Shown here: positions 27,427 through 35,927 of the stretch, piece after piece
Numbering within the stretch: the stretch's first letter is position 1
Layout: each line of letters opens with the position of its first letter
Assembly: GCF_003353425.1 (NCBI RefSeq)
Contig: NZ_QRAO01000004.1
Location: 186,001 to 250,000 of the forward strand
Direction of reading: 5' to 3'
Length of the DNA: 64,000 nt
Origin: Marinirhabdus gelatinilytica
GTDB lineage: Bacteria; Bacteroidota; Bacteroidia; Flavobacteriales; Flavobacteriaceae
Program-made: the position numbers and the translations under genes
The notes under the pieces: model-generated
What the model was told of the DNA's origin: nothing
The model's database searches: none
The model's input: the letters and a program-made list of their open reading frames with translations, nothing else

Positions 27427-28131
27427 TTAACTGTTTTCCACAGGTTTTATAGTTTTTTTACTGAAATACTCCGTACACGCAAATACCGTGAGCAACATTC
27501 CTAGATTATAGATTATATCTTCCACGGGGATGGTATGTAGGCGTATTCCCATATTTTCGATATTGTTGTACCACACTACTTGCTCTTCAATCCAACCCCC
27601 GGTAAGTGTTCCGTTCACTATAAAAAATGGAATTAAAATAATGAGGTAGGTAGCAAGAAAGGACTGTAACGAAGCCCTGTTTCGGTTAAAAAGCAAGCCT
27701 AATATAAGCAAGGCATATACAAAATTGACCAAGGTGTACCATCTGTCATAATAATACCAAAGGGTCACGATCAATATAGAAAATAATAGCACCACCGTTA
27801 CATTTACGGTTTGTATTGAAAATTTAAAATTCTTGTTCAATGCCAAGATGGCGTAATGTGTAAAGATGCATGCGTAGGGGATACAGAAGAAGAACAACCA
27901 TTCCTCAATGGGAAGACTCAAAAATGTATACCCCGTAATGTATGCATCGTTAAATCCCCAGAAACCGTTAGTGGTGAAAGCGATGTCCCAAGGAATGAAA
28001 ATGGCCATCATCACCAATACGCCTATTAAAAACCCTTTCCATTTTTTATAAAATTGAATCTTGGGATGAAAACTGAACAGGAATGGAATAATAAAAGAGC
28101 CCAGATTGAGCCATAGGTAGAGGTATTCCAT
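27427..28131 (-). CDS. crtY: Lycopene beta-cyclase (CrtYcd-type membrane protein)
   Basis: The 234-residue hydrophobic protein has six to seven spans and the cyclase-domain motifs FIPWDIAFTTNGFWGFND and LPIEEWLFFFCIPY, repeated in weaker form (IPVEDIIYNLGMLL) in the second half. It is the fused equivalent of the heterodimeric CrtYc/CrtYd cyclase of actinobacteria and fungi, and turns lycopene into beta-carotene. It is the last gene of the crt operon, three bases after crtZ. Confidence 0.88.
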   Translation of the reverse strand: MEYLYLWLNLGSFIIPFLFSFHPKIQFYKKWKGFLIGVLVMMAIFIPWDIAFTTNGFWGFNDAYITGYTFLSLPIEEWLFFFCIPYACIFTHYAILALNKNFKFSIQTVNVTVVLLFSILIVTLWYYYDRWYTLVNFVYALLILGLLFNRNRASLQSFLATYLIILIPFFIVNGTLTGGWIEEQVVWYNNIENMGIRLHTIPVEDIIYNLGMLLTVFACTEYFSKKTIKPVENS

Positions 28132-28134
28132 ATA

Positions 28135-28584
28135 TTATTTTTTGAAATATTTCATAGGTGGCACCAACATCCCAAAACATTCGCCCTCTTTCTTGCCCAG
28201 ATGCTTGTGGTGTATTTTGTGGGCCCGTCTAATGCCTTTTGCATACCAATTAGTAGCATTTCGGAACAGCTTGAAACGTTGGTGTATAAAAATATCGTGG
28301 ACAAAAAAATAGGTAACGCCGTATGCAAAAATGCCCAGGCCAATGGGCAGGCCGGCCCAAAAACCGTAATATTCCCAACCAATGAAACAGCCTATACTAA
28401 CCCCAGCATAGAACAAAAAGAAAAAATCGTTGCGCTCCCACCAGCTGTTGTGGTCCTTTTTATGATGGTCTTTGTGGAGAGACCATAAAAAACCGTGCAT
28501 AACATATTTGTGCGTGAACCACGCCATAAATTCCATAATGCAGAAGGTAGTGAGGAAAATCAATATCCAAAAAACGAGGGTCAT
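28135..28584 (-). CDS. crtZ: Beta-carotene hydroxylase
   Basis: The 149-residue membrane protein has the four histidine clusters of the di-iron fatty-acid-hydroxylase superfamily: HKYVMH, HKDHHKKDH, HDIFIHQR and HKIHHKH. It adds 3- and 3'-hydroxyls to beta-carotene to give zeaxanthin. It lies between crtB and crtY with spacers of three bases on each side, so the four crt genes form one message. Confidence 0.93.
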   Translation of the reverse strand: MTLVFWILIFLTTFCIMEFMAWFTHKYVMHGFLWSLHKDHHKKDHNSWWERNDFFFLFYAGVSIGCFIGWEYYGFWAGLPIGLGIFAYGVTYFFVHDIFIHQRFKLFRNATNWYAKGIRRAHKIHHKHLGKKEGECFGMLVPPMKYFKK

Positions 28585-28587
28585 AGC

Positions 28588-29430
28588 TTATCGAACGAGT
28601 TTTAGTTGGTACTTTACATAACTACGTGTCAAGAGTCCAAATTTTTGGTAATTGGGCACTCTAATCCTGGAGTTCTTAATTTCAAGAGCCGGGGTTTTTG
28701 CCAGTTTCTTTAGAAGCTTTCGGTAGTACCGATAGGCCATAAAAACTCCAAATTTGGCCTCTGCAGGTAGGTGCAATATACCTTGGTACCCTTTTTTGAA
28801 ATCTTCTTCAATATCTTCAATAATTTTCTTTTTTGAAGCTTCATCCAAGGCATTGAGGTTTGTGTTAGGAAAGTAAGACCTGCTCAATCCTTCAAAATCT
28901 TCTTTTAGGTCGCGTAAAAAATTCACTTTTTGGAAAGCGGAACCCAGTGACATAGCGGCACTTTTCAATGCTTCATATTTTTGGGTATTTCCCTTCACAA
29001 AAACCTTAAGGCACATAAGCCCCACAACATCTGCAGAGCCGTAAATGTATTCTTTAAATTCTTTGTCGGTCAGGTACTCGCTCTTGCTTAAATCCATCCG
29101 CATACTCTTCATAAATGCACTAATGAGCTCTTGGTCTATACTGTAAAGGTGTACCGTTTGTTGAAAGGAATTCAATATAGGATTTAAGCTGATTTTTTCA
29201 GTGAGGGCATTTTCCAGGTCTTTTTCAAATCTATTGAAAAGCGCGGGTTTATCGTAATCGTGAAAACTGTCCACAATCTCATCAGCAAAGCGAACAAAAC
29301 CATAAATATTGTAAATGTCCTGCCTAATGCTGGGCGCAAGCATTTTCGTGGCCAAGGAGAACGAAGTGCTATAGGCATTGGTAACCTGCTTACTGCAGGA
29401 GTTTGATACGGTGTCGAAAAGTGCTTTCAC
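28588..29430 (-). CDS. crtB: Phytoene synthase
   Basis: A 280-residue squalene/phytoene synthase family protein. The two aspartate-rich motifs that bind magnesium-diphosphate are FADEIVDSF and NFLRDLKEDF, and YGSADVVGLMCLKVF is the conserved helix between them. It joins two geranylgeranyl diphosphates into phytoene. No geranylgeranyl diphosphate synthase gene lies in the window. The start overlaps the end of crtI by four bases. Confidence 0.93.
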   Translation of the reverse strand: MKALFDTVSNSCSKQVTNAYSTSFSLATKMLAPSIRQDIYNIYGFVRFADEIVDSFHDYDKPALFNRFEKDLENALTEKISLNPILNSFQQTVHLYSIDQELISAFMKSMRMDLSKSEYLTDKEFKEYIYGSADVVGLMCLKVFVKGNTQKYEALKSAAMSLGSAFQKVNFLRDLKEDFEGLSRSYFPNTNLNALDEASKKKIIEDIEEDFKKGYQGILHLPAEAKFGVFMAYRYYRKLLKKLAKTPALEIKNSRIRVPNYQKFGLLTRSYVKYQLKLVR

Positions 29431-30890
29431 GAATGGTGTTTTTCAATTAAACTTGCGGCTAGCTTTCCTGAAATCAAGGATGGCGGAACACCGGGCCCAG
29501 GGACCGATAGCTGACCTGTAAAATATAGGTTCTTTACTTTTTTGCTCTTAATTTTTGGACGCAGAAAAGCGGTTTGTAACAATGTGTTTGCCAAGCCATA
29601 CGCATTGCCCTTGTACGAGTTGTAATCTTCAATAAAATTATTAATACAGAACGACTCTTTAAATATAACGAAATTTCTTACTTGCTGGTTGGTAAGCTGC
29701 TCAAAACGGGTCATTATTTTTTGAAAATAGGTCTCTCTAATGCTTTCTGTGTCTTCAATGCCAGGTGCTAAGGGTATTAAAAAAATAGCGGCTTCTTTTC
29801 CTGTTGGGGCAGCGCTGTCATCGGTTTTTGAAGGGAAACTTGCGTAGAACAAAGGGTTTTCTGGCCAAGAGGGATCATCGTAGATAGTACGGGCGTGGGC
29901 CTGAAAATCTACGTCAAAAAACAGCGTATGGTGTTCCACGTTCTCAACTTTCTTGTCGAAACCTACGTAAAAAAGTAATGAAGAGGGGGCAAAGGTTCTT
30001 TTTTCCCAATAGCTTTCAGGGTATTGGCGGTATTTTTTGGGGAGCAGTGTTTCGGTATGGTGGTAATCTGCGCCGCTCAAGATAATATCTGCTGAAATGT
30101 TTTCCCCGTTAACCACTAGCGTTTTTGCTGTACCATTTTCAACAGGAATACGGTCTACAGTACTATTGGTATGTACAGTAACACCTAAGCTTTCAGCTAG
30201 CTTTTTCATGCCTTCAATTACCGAATACATCCCATCCTTGGGGTGAAAGGTGCCCAAACCAAAATCGGCATAGTTCATAAAACTATAAAATGCTGGAGTG
30301 TTTGAAGGTTTCGCACCTAAAAATAAAACCGGAAATTCCAAGATAGAGACCAAACGCGGATTATTAAATTCTCGCCTCACCTCTTTGCTTATAGTGCTAA
30401 AGAACTGCCCTAGCTTTTTCATGGTTACTGGCGTTACCAGTTCCAAGGGAGAAACTCCCGGGCGGTACACAAGGTCTTTTATGGCAATGTTATAATTGTC
30501 CTGGGCCTTGGCAATAAATTTCCTTAGCTGCTTGGAGCTCCCTTTTTCTTCGGCTTCAAAAGTGGCGCATATTTTTTCGAGGGTATCCCCGATAGTTATA
30601 AAATCGTTCTTCCCAAAATATACCGAATATGCTGGGGCGAGCTTTATGAGTTCATAATACTCTGAGGGTTTTTTATTGAAATCTGAAAAGAAACGCTCAA
30701 AAACATCCGGCATCCAATACCAAGTGGGGCCAATATCGAAGGTAAAGCCCTCTTTTTTTAATTGTCTGGCGCGACCACCTACGGTACTGTTTTTCTCGTA
30801 AATGGTTACATTGTTGCCTGCTTTTGCAAGATAAGAAGCAGCAGCCAATGAAGAGAACCCAGAACCTATTATTGCGACGTTTTGTTTCAT
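29427..30890 (-). CDS. crtI: Phytoene desaturase
   Basis: The 487-residue flavoprotein starts with the FAD-binding dinucleotide fold VAIIGSGFSSLAAASYLAKAG and GGRARQLKKEGFTFDIGPTW, and ends with the CrtI family signature LYFTGQLSVPGPGVPPSLISGKLAA (here split by few changes). It carries out the desaturation of phytoene to lycopene. It is the first gene of the crt operon and follows the MerR-type regulator gene by 56 bases. Confidence 0.92.
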   Translation of the reverse strand: MKQNVAIIGSGFSSLAAASYLAKAGNNVTIYEKNSTVGGRARQLKKEGFTFDIGPTWYWMPDVFERFFSDFNKKPSEYYELIKLAPAYSVYFGKNDFITIGDTLEKICATFEAEEKGSSKQLRKFIAKAQDNYNIAIKDLVYRPGVSPLELVTPVTMKKLGQFFSTISKEVRREFNNPRLVSILEFPVLFLGAKPSNTPAFYSFMNYADFGLGTFHPKDGMYSVIEGMKKLAESLGVTVHTNSTVDRIPVENGTAKTLVVNGENISADIILSGADYHHTETLLPKKYRQYPESYWEKRTFAPSSLLFYVGFDKKVENVEHHTLFFDVDFQAHARTIYDDPSWPENPLFYASFPSKTDDSAAPTGKEAAIFLIPLAPGIEDTESIRETYFQKIMTRFEQLTNQQVRNFVIFKESFCINNFIEDYNSYKGNAYGLANTLLQTAFLRPKIKSKKVKNLYFTGQLSVPGPGVPPSLISGKLAASLIEKHHS

Positions 30891-30946
30891 TATTGTTTAA
30901 CAAATTTATATAATTCTTCAACAAAATAGGTGAGGTCTCCCAAAAT
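30891..30946 (-). promoter_or_regulatory. Possible crt operon promoter and operator
   Basis: The 56 bases between the regulator gene and crtI hold, on the minus strand, a TAAATTTG box (plus coordinates 30901-30908) that fits the Bacteroidota -7 consensus, with TTTTG-like sequence upstream at a rather short distance. A palindrome TTGTT-T-AACAA (30893-30903) overlaps the box. A MerR-type protein coded next door could bind there; this is inference. Confidence 0.35.
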
Positions 30947-31858
30947 TTATCTTTTCTTTAAGGTTTCCAGTGCAGTGGTTAACTGTGGTATGTTTGTGAA
31001 AAGCTTTATGTTTTCGGGTAAGTTCTCATTAACGGCCTCTTTAGCCTTGCCTCCCATGAGCCATAGTTCGTTTTTATTGTTGGGTCCTATGGTAGCATTG
31101 TATAGTTCGCAGAAATCCTGAATGGTCTGGTGTGATGGTTCTACGGTGAGGTAACTAAGAAATTGTATGTCCTCGTGGTGTTTTATGACCTCCTTTAAAC
31201 TGTTGAAGGATATATTCCCGCCAAGGTATATGGTGTTTACCCCGTGGCTTACGCACAGGTAATTGGCATATACAAGTCCTATTTCGTGAATTTCCCTATA
31301 GGGCAGGAACAGCGCAAAAGTGGGAGGTGCTTTTAATTCATTTTTGTGGTATTGGCTTTCTAGGTTAAGCACAATTTTCTGTTTTACCATTTCAGAAATA
31401 AAACGTTCATGGCATGGGTCAATGGTGCCGGTTTGCCATAAAATACCGAGGTCAGTTAGCAGGGGGATAAAAATATCTTGAAATACTTCGGGAAACGTCC
31501 TTTCCTCCAAAAGTGCGTTGTAGGTTTTTGCAAATAATTGCTGGTTAAACTCGAACATAGCCATTTTAAAGTTGAAAATAGAATGTTCTTCGGTTTTGGT
31601 TATGGCAAGTTCTGCTACCAAATTTTTCAGTTCCTTTTTGTCCAGTGCAGCTATCTTGGATATTTTATATCCATTTTGGTACAGAAAAGATACGTTCAGC
31701 AACTTTTTTAAGCTTTCCAGATGGTAGGCCCTGATATTGGTTTCGGTCCTGGAAGGTTTCAATATCCCATATCGCTTTTCCCAAATCCTAATAGTATGTG
31801 CTTTTATACCACTTAGGTTTTCAAGGTCCTTGATACTGAATTTTGTTTTAACAAGCAT
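30947..31858 (-). CDS. CarH/LitR-like MerR regulator with cobalamin-binding domain
   Basis: The protein of about 303 residues has a MerR winged helix (FSIKDLENLSGIKAHTIRIWEKRYG), a four-helix B12-binding cap (LGILWQTGTIDPCHERFI) and a Rossmann B12 domain with the ligand motif REIHEIGL, where the histidine (residue 191) would bind cobalt. This is the build of CarH/LitR, adenosylcobalamin photoreceptors that repress carotenoid genes in the dark, and it lies directly upstream of crtI. The W-x9-EH cap motif reads W-x9-ER here, and the histidine that follows the tryptophan in Thermus CarH is glutamine. I chose ATG 31858; an upstream in-frame start at 31921 adds 21 unlike residues. Confidence 0.82.
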   Translation of the reverse strand: MLVKTKFSIKDLENLSGIKAHTIRIWEKRYGILKPSRTETNIRAYHLESLKKLLNVSFLYQNGYKISKIAALDKKELKNLVAELAITKTEEHSIFNFKMAMFEFNQQLFAKTYNALLEERTFPEVFQDIFIPLLTDLGILWQTGTIDPCHERFISEMVKQKIVLNLESQYHKNELKAPPTFALFLPYREIHEIGLVYANYLCVSHGVNTIYLGGNISFNSLKEVIKHHEDIQFLSYLTVEPSHQTIQDFCELYNATIGPNNKNELWLMGGKAKEAVNENLPENIKLFTNIPQLTTALETLKKR

Positions 31859-31970
31859 TTGGGATTTGTTAGATACCAAAGATAACATTTCTAGGATAAG
31901 GATCCCCCAAAATATGTCCATCTATTAAAGGGCAGGAGTTGTGTGCCGGTGTAACTAAGCGCAGGGTATA

Positions 31971-32005
31971 TAAAAAAGCCATCTCGATGGAGATGGCTTT
32001 TTTTG
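31971..32005. terminator. Bidirectional intrinsic terminator
   Basis: AGCCATCTC and GAGATGGCT arms around GATG-type loop bases, flanked by an A-run on the left and a T-run on the right, so it can end transcripts from either side. It would terminate the tRNA-Lys/tRNA-Leu message, which runs leftward. Confidence 0.85.
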
Positions 32006-32089
32006 GTACCCGGGATGGGACTTGAACCCACACGCAACAAGTGCACACGGCCCTCAACCGTGCCTGTCTACCAATTTCAGCACCCGGGT
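32004..32089 (-). tRNA. tRNA-Leu (anticodon GAG)
   Basis: On the minus strand the acceptor stem ACCCGGG pairs with CCCGGGT, the anticodon stem CACGG/CCGTG encloses TTGAGGG (anticodon GAG), a long variable arm typical of class II tRNAs follows, and the T arm contains GGGTTCAAGTCCC. The 3' CCA is encoded. It lies 53 bases downstream of tRNA-Lys in the same transcript. Confidence 0.95.
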
Positions 32090-32142
32090 AGTTGTTTCCT
32101 GCTGGAAACTAAAAAAGTACCGCGACGAGCGATACTTTTTAG

Positions 32143-32215
32143 TGACTTGGCTGGGGCTCGAACCCAGGACCACCTCCTTAAAAGGGAGGTGCTCTACCAA
32201 CTGAGCTACCAAGTC
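32143..32215 (-). tRNA. tRNA-Lys (anticodon TTT)
   Basis: On the minus strand the acceptor stem GACTTGG pairs with CCAAGTC, the anticodon stem CCTCC/GGAGG encloses CTTTTAA (anticodon TTT) and the T arm has GGGTTCGAGCCCC. CCA is not encoded. First gene of the two-tRNA unit. Confidence 0.96.
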
Positions 32216-32261
32216 ATAATTTCAAATTGCGAACGGGAATATTAATTCCCTTAAGCGGGTG

Positions 32262-32293
32262 CAAATATACTAGCATTAAATTTATTTTTCAAA
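32262..32293 (-). promoter_or_regulatory. Promoter of the tRNA-Lys/tRNA-Leu unit
   Basis: Minus strand TTTG (plus 32290-32293) and TATATTTG (plus 32262-32269) are 20 bases apart, as in Bacteroidota housekeeping promoters. A small hairpin GGGAAT-ATTA-ATTCCC (32235-32250) lies between the expected start of transcription and the tRNA. Confidence 0.65.
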
Positions 32294-32365
32294 GTAATTT
32301 CAAAGAAATATTTTCTTTCACCATAAATTGATAATTTCAATTAAAATTTGAATAATTTTACCATT

Positions 32366-32884
32366 GTGAAACTACTACTTTTAGGATATATGGGGAGCGG
32401 CAAAACTGCTGTAGGAGAGCGTCTTGCTGAAGTGCTGGACATTCCGTTTTACGATCTGGACCTTGAAATAGAGAAGGGGGGGCAAAAAAGTGTTCCTGAA
32501 ATCTTTAGTGAAAAAGGGGAGATATATTTCAGAAAAAGAGAAGTAGAAGTGCTTCAAGAACTCCTAAAATCTGACGAGAGATTTGTGCTATCACTGGGCG
32601 GCGGTACACCTTGTTATGGCAATGTGATGCAAATTATAAACAAAAGGGCAGGAGTGACTTCAATATTCCTGAAAGCATCAGTAGAAACTCTTACGCATCG
32701 GTTATTTCCGGCGAAGCAGCATAGGCCCTTGATTGCTCATTTGCAAACTGAAGAGGAACTTAACGATTTTATTCGTAAACACCTCTTTGAGAGAAATTTT
32801 TACTATCACCAAGCAGCCTTAACGGTACATGCCGATACAACGGTAAGGGAAATAATTTCTGAAATTGTGGCAAGATTATTCTAA
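32366..32884 (+). CDS. aroK: Shikimate kinase
   Basis: The 172-residue P-loop kinase has Walker A LLGYMGSGKTAVGERLA, the shikimate-binding DLDLEIE, the FRKREVEVL helix and LSLGGGTPCY. It phosphorylates shikimate in the aromatic amino-acid pathway. I chose GTG at 32366 because it puts the P-loop strand at the usual distance from the N-terminus; a TTG at 32348 would add six residues. The stop overlaps the stop of the convergent phosphoribosyltransferase gene by nine bases. Confidence 0.9.
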   Translation: MKLLLLGYMGSGKTAVGERLAEVLDIPFYDLDLEIEKGGQKSVPEIFSEKGEIYFRKREVEVLQELLKSDERFVLSLGGGTPCYGNVMQIINKRAGVTSIFLKASVETLTHRLFPAKQHRPLIAHLQTEEELNDFIRKHLFERNFYYHQAALTVHADTTVREIISEIVARLF

Positions 32885-33379
32885 AACAGCTCTATCGTTC
32901 CCTTTCTCAAAAATTACCGAAACATTTTCATTGAGGGAGGTAGATAACGAAATCCCTTTGTAATCTGCCTTAACCGGGTATTTTTTATGGTTTCTGTCCA
33001 CCAGCACAGCTGTTTTGAATTGTTTGAGCGGAACCTCCAAAAAATGCTTTATACCATAGATAAGCGTAGTGCCAGAGTGTAGCACATCGTCCACCAAGAC
33101 CAAGCTTTTGTTGGTGTATTCTTCAGGTGAGAGGCTTGTGGTAATGGTAGTTATAGGATTTTTTTTGTCCATTTGCACCTTACATAGTGTTACTTGTATG
33201 GGAGAGATTTTTTCTACTGTTTTTTTTAGTTTTTCAGCAAGCGTGTAGCCATTTTGGACAATTCCTGCGATAATCACTTCGGTCTCCGAAACATTGGCCT
33301 CGTATATTTGATAGGCCATACGTTTAATTTTGTGTTCAATTTCGGTTTTTGTCAATATAACAGTTTCGGTCTGTGGCAT
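32876..33379 (-). CDS. Phosphoribosyltransferase, PyrR-like
   Basis: A type I phosphoribosyltransferase of about 167 residues with the PRPP loop LVLVDDVLHSGTTLIYG and a C-terminal AVLVDRNHKKYPVKADYKG, closely like PyrR (pyrimidine-operon regulator/uracil phosphoribosyltransferase). No pyr genes or PyrR-type leader are near, so a regulatory role is doubtful here. The start at 33379 (MPQTETVILTK) matches the family; the ATG at 33433 would extend the protein by 18 residues over the end of the S4 gene. Confidence 0.78.
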   Translation of the reverse strand: MPQTETVILTKTEIEHKIKRMAYQIYEANVSETEVIIAGIVQNGYTLAEKLKKTVEKISPIQVTLCKVQMDKKNPITTITTSLSPEEYTNKSLVLVDDVLHSGTTLIYGIKHFLEVPLKQFKTAVLVDRNHKKYPVKADYKGISLSTSLNENVSVIFEKGNDRAVLE

Positions 33380-33413
33380 TTCATAAGGTTTTTTCAAAGA
33401 TACTAAGGTAATA

Positions 33414-33791
33414 TCATTCTTCGTCGTCGCCACGGGTATAATCTTCTATATCACGACGGTCTTTTTTGGTAGGTCTTCCTATCCCTTTTTTCCGGTAGTA
33501 GGTTTTGGAGTATTTTAAAAGTTCGGTTTTCTCAAAGTTTTCCTTGGGGGTAGTGTCCACGCGGTACAGGTTTACAAGTTTGGCACCCACGCGGCTTGGT
33601 GGAATATCCAGAACCTCTATGGTATAGTCAATTTGGTTTTTTCTGAAATGTATGGTGTCTCCCGGGTACACGTCCCGTGAGGGTTTCACCTTGCTGCCGT
33701 TTACCTTTACGGCACCTTTTTTACAAGCCTGTGTCCCTATGTTTCGTGTTTTAACATAGCGTATGCACCATAAATATTTATCAACCCTCAT
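33414..33791 (-). CDS. S4-domain RNA-binding protein (Hsp15-like)
   Basis: The 125-residue basic protein is an S4 fold: MRVDKYLWCIRYVKTR, then ACKKGAVKVNG and PSRDVYPGDTI. It resembles HslR/Hsp15, which binds stalled 50S subunits carrying nascent chain-tRNA. The C-terminus is very basic and then acidic (KKDRRDIEDYTRGDDEE). The phosphoribosyltransferase gene follows on the same strand. Confidence 0.87.
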   Translation of the reverse strand: MRVDKYLWCIRYVKTRNIGTQACKKGAVKVNGSKVKPSRDVYPGDTIHFRKNQIDYTIEVLDIPPSRVGAKLVNLYRVDTTPKENFEKTELLKYSKTYYRKKGIGRPTKKDRRDIEDYTRGDDEE

Positions 33792-33867
33792 ACAAAAGCC
33801 CTTAATTCTGCGTTAATAAAGGATACAAAAATAATGGAAAATTGTATCTTGCGCACCTCAAAAAAAG

Positions 33868-34830
33868 ATGATGAAACACATTAAATACATAATCCCACTT
33901 TTAGTAATGGGTATTTCTCTGTTTGTAAGCTGTAGTAATGACGATGACGGTACCGACTCTACGTTTATCCCTGCTAGGGATAGGGGGGAGGAAGTAGTAC
34001 GTGCTACCAATATTATTGAAGAATACCTGACCACGCATTTTTATAACTACGAAGAGTTCCAAAACCCGCCAGCAGATTTCGATTTCAGAATAAAATTTGA
34101 TACTATCGCTGGTGACAATGCAGATAAAATTGCATTGATTGAACAAGTGGAATCCAAAACTGTTCAAGATAGGGTAAATGAAGATGTTTCCTATACACTA
34201 TATTATTTGGATGCCTTGGAAGGCGCGGGGGAAAAGCCAAACTTCCCGGATCTAGCCACGATTAGTTACGAAGGAACCTACCTAAATGTCCCTTTTGAAG
34301 ATGAAGATGGTAGTCTAGAGAACTTTAGTCCTTACACGAAGATTTTTGACTCCTCAATTGTTCCCGTAAAGTTTGATATGACGAATGTTGTTAACGGCTT
34401 ACAGGATGGTTTGATCGAGTTTAAGACCGCGTCAACAATAATTACCAACCCAGATGGTACCGTAACTTTTGAAGAGTTTGGTGTGGGCGCTGTATTTATG
34501 CAGTCAGGTTTGGGATATTATGTAGATGTACCTGCAGGCTCTAACATACCTTTGTATTCGCAGCTTATCTTTACGTTGCAAATGTACGAGAGTGAGATAG
34601 GAGACCAAGACGGCGATGGAATCCCATCTTTTATGGAAGACCTAAACAACAACGGTCTAGAAGAAGACGATGATACAGATGGCGACCTTGCCCCTAACTA
34701 TAGTGATGCAGACGATGACGGCGATGGCAGACCCACAAGTGACGAGATTGTAGTGAATGCAGATGGCTCCATTACATTCCCGGATGAGGACAACGACGGA
34801 ACACCAGATTATCTTGATTCTGATAGTTAA
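33868..34830 (+). CDS. FKBP-like lipoprotein with C-terminal calcium-binding-type Asp repeats
   Basis: The 320-residue protein has a lipoprotein signal (ISLFVSC, Cys22) followed by an Asp-rich linker. Residues 115-235 look like an FKBP peptidyl-prolyl isomerase domain (ATISYEGTYLNVPFEDED, IFDSSIVPVKFDM, VNGLQDGLIEF). The last 80 residues hold DxDxDG repeats (DQDGDGIPSFMEDLNNNG, DADDDGDGRPT, DEDNDGTPDYLDSDS) like thrombospondin type 3 or EF-hand calcium sites. It should sit on the outer membrane and help fold exported proteins; the calcium repeats may stabilise it in seawater. Both points are inference. It is convergent with the transketolase genes across a shared terminator. Confidence 0.78.
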   Translation: MMKHIKYIIPLLVMGISLFVSCSNDDDGTDSTFIPARDRGEEVVRATNIIEEYLTTHFYNYEEFQNPPADFDFRIKFDTIAGDNADKIALIEQVESKTVQDRVNEDVSYTLYYLDALEGAGEKPNFPDLATISYEGTYLNVPFEDEDGSLENFSPYTKIFDSSIVPVKFDMTNVVNGLQDGLIEFKTASTIITNPDGTVTFEEFGVGAVFMQSGLGYYVDVPAGSNIPLYSQLIFTLQMYESEIGDQDGDGIPSFMEDLNNNGLEEDDDTDGDLAPNYSDADDDGDGRPTSDEIVVNADGSITFPDEDNDGTPDYLDSDS

Positions 34831-34853
34831 TTGGGATTGTTCTTACAAGAAAT

Positions 34854-34889
34854 AAAAAATGCCTTGAGATCTCCTCAAGGCATTTTTTA
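34854..34889. terminator. Bidirectional intrinsic terminator
   Basis: Stem GCCTTGAG/CTCAAGGC with loop ATCTC, extended by A/T pairs, an A-run before it and a T-run after it. It serves the convergent FKBP-like lipoprotein gene and transketolase gene. Confidence 0.9.
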
Positions 34890-34908
34890 TGGTGCTAACT
34901 TAAAAGGA

Positions 34909-35859
34909 TTATTTTCTATCCAGCACCTTTTTTGAAGCTTTTACAATTGCGTTAGCGTTTAGTCCGTATTTGTCCATAAGCTGGTCTGGAGTACCGGATT
35001 CTCCAAACGTATCTTGTGTTGCAACAAATTCTTGAGGTGTTGGGTGTTGTTGTGCCAGTACTCTTGCCACACTTTCACCAAGGCCCCCTAGGTAGTTGTG
35101 TTCTTCGGCAGTGACAACGCAGCCTGTTTTTTTAGCAGATGTTATAATGGCCTCATCATCCAAAGGCTTAATGGTGTGAATGTTTATCACTTCGGCTGAA
35201 ATACCCTGTTCCTGTAATGTTCCAGCAGCTTGGAGTGCCTCCCAAACCAAGTGACCAGTAGCTACAATGGTAACATCGGTACCTTCTTGGAGCATCACGG
35301 CTTTTCCAATTTCAAAAGTTCCGTTTTCAGGAGTGAAGTTGGCAACTTTTGGCCTCCCAAAACGTAAGTATACGGGCCCATCGTGTTCAGCAATGGCGAG
35401 TGTTGCGGCTTTGGTCTGGTTGTAGTCACAGGTGTTGATAACCGTCATCCCTGGTAACATCTTCATAAGCCCAATATCCTCCAGGATTTGGTGCGTCGCT
35501 CCATCTTCGCCCAAGGTAACCCCGGCGTGGGAAGCACAAATCTTTACGTTTTTGCCACTGTAGGCAACACTCTGGCGTATCTGGTCGTACACACGTCCGG
35601 TAGAGAAATTGGCAAATGTACCCGTAAACGGAATTTTCCCGCCAATGGTCATCCCCGCAGCCATCCCAATCATATTTGCCTCGGCAATTCCTACTTGGAA
35701 AAAACGCTCTGGATGATTGGCTTTAAATTCGTCCATTTTTAAAGAGCCTGTCAGGTCTGCACAAAGTGCCACAACGTTTTTGTTCGTCTTGCCAAGTTCT
35801 GTCAATCCTGCTCCAAAACCTGAACGGGTATCTTTTTTTCCTGTATCTGTGTATTTCAT
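34909..35859 (-). CDS. Transketolase, C-terminal subunit
   Basis: The 316-residue protein holds the pyrimidine-binding and C-terminal transketolase domains: VALCADLTGSLKMDEF, RFFQVGIAEANMIGMAAGM with the catalytic glutamate, and ASHAGVTLGEDGATHQ. With the N-terminal subunit coded upstream it forms a complete thiamine-diphosphate enzyme of the pentose phosphate pathway (or a DXS-like relative). The two genes are split by 68 bases with no shared frame, so this is a two-gene form, not a frameshift. Confidence 0.9.
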   Translation of the reverse strand: MKYTDTGKKDTRSGFGAGLTELGKTNKNVVALCADLTGSLKMDEFKANHPERFFQVGIAEANMIGMAAGMTIGGKIPFTGTFANFSTGRVYDQIRQSVAYSGKNVKICASHAGVTLGEDGATHQILEDIGLMKMLPGMTVINTCDYNQTKAATLAIAEHDGPVYLRFGRPKVANFTPENGTFEIGKAVMLQEGTDVTIVATGHLVWEALQAAGTLQEQGISAEVINIHTIKPLDDEAIITSAKKTGCVVTAEEHNYLGGLGESVARVLAQQHPTPQEFVATQDTFGESGTPDQLMDKYGLNANAIVKASKKVLDRK

Positions 35860-35927
35860 CTAGTACTTAATTATACTGCTTTGCAGCATTATTTTTATTT
35901 TTAATATCCCCTTTGGGGCCAGAGGGA

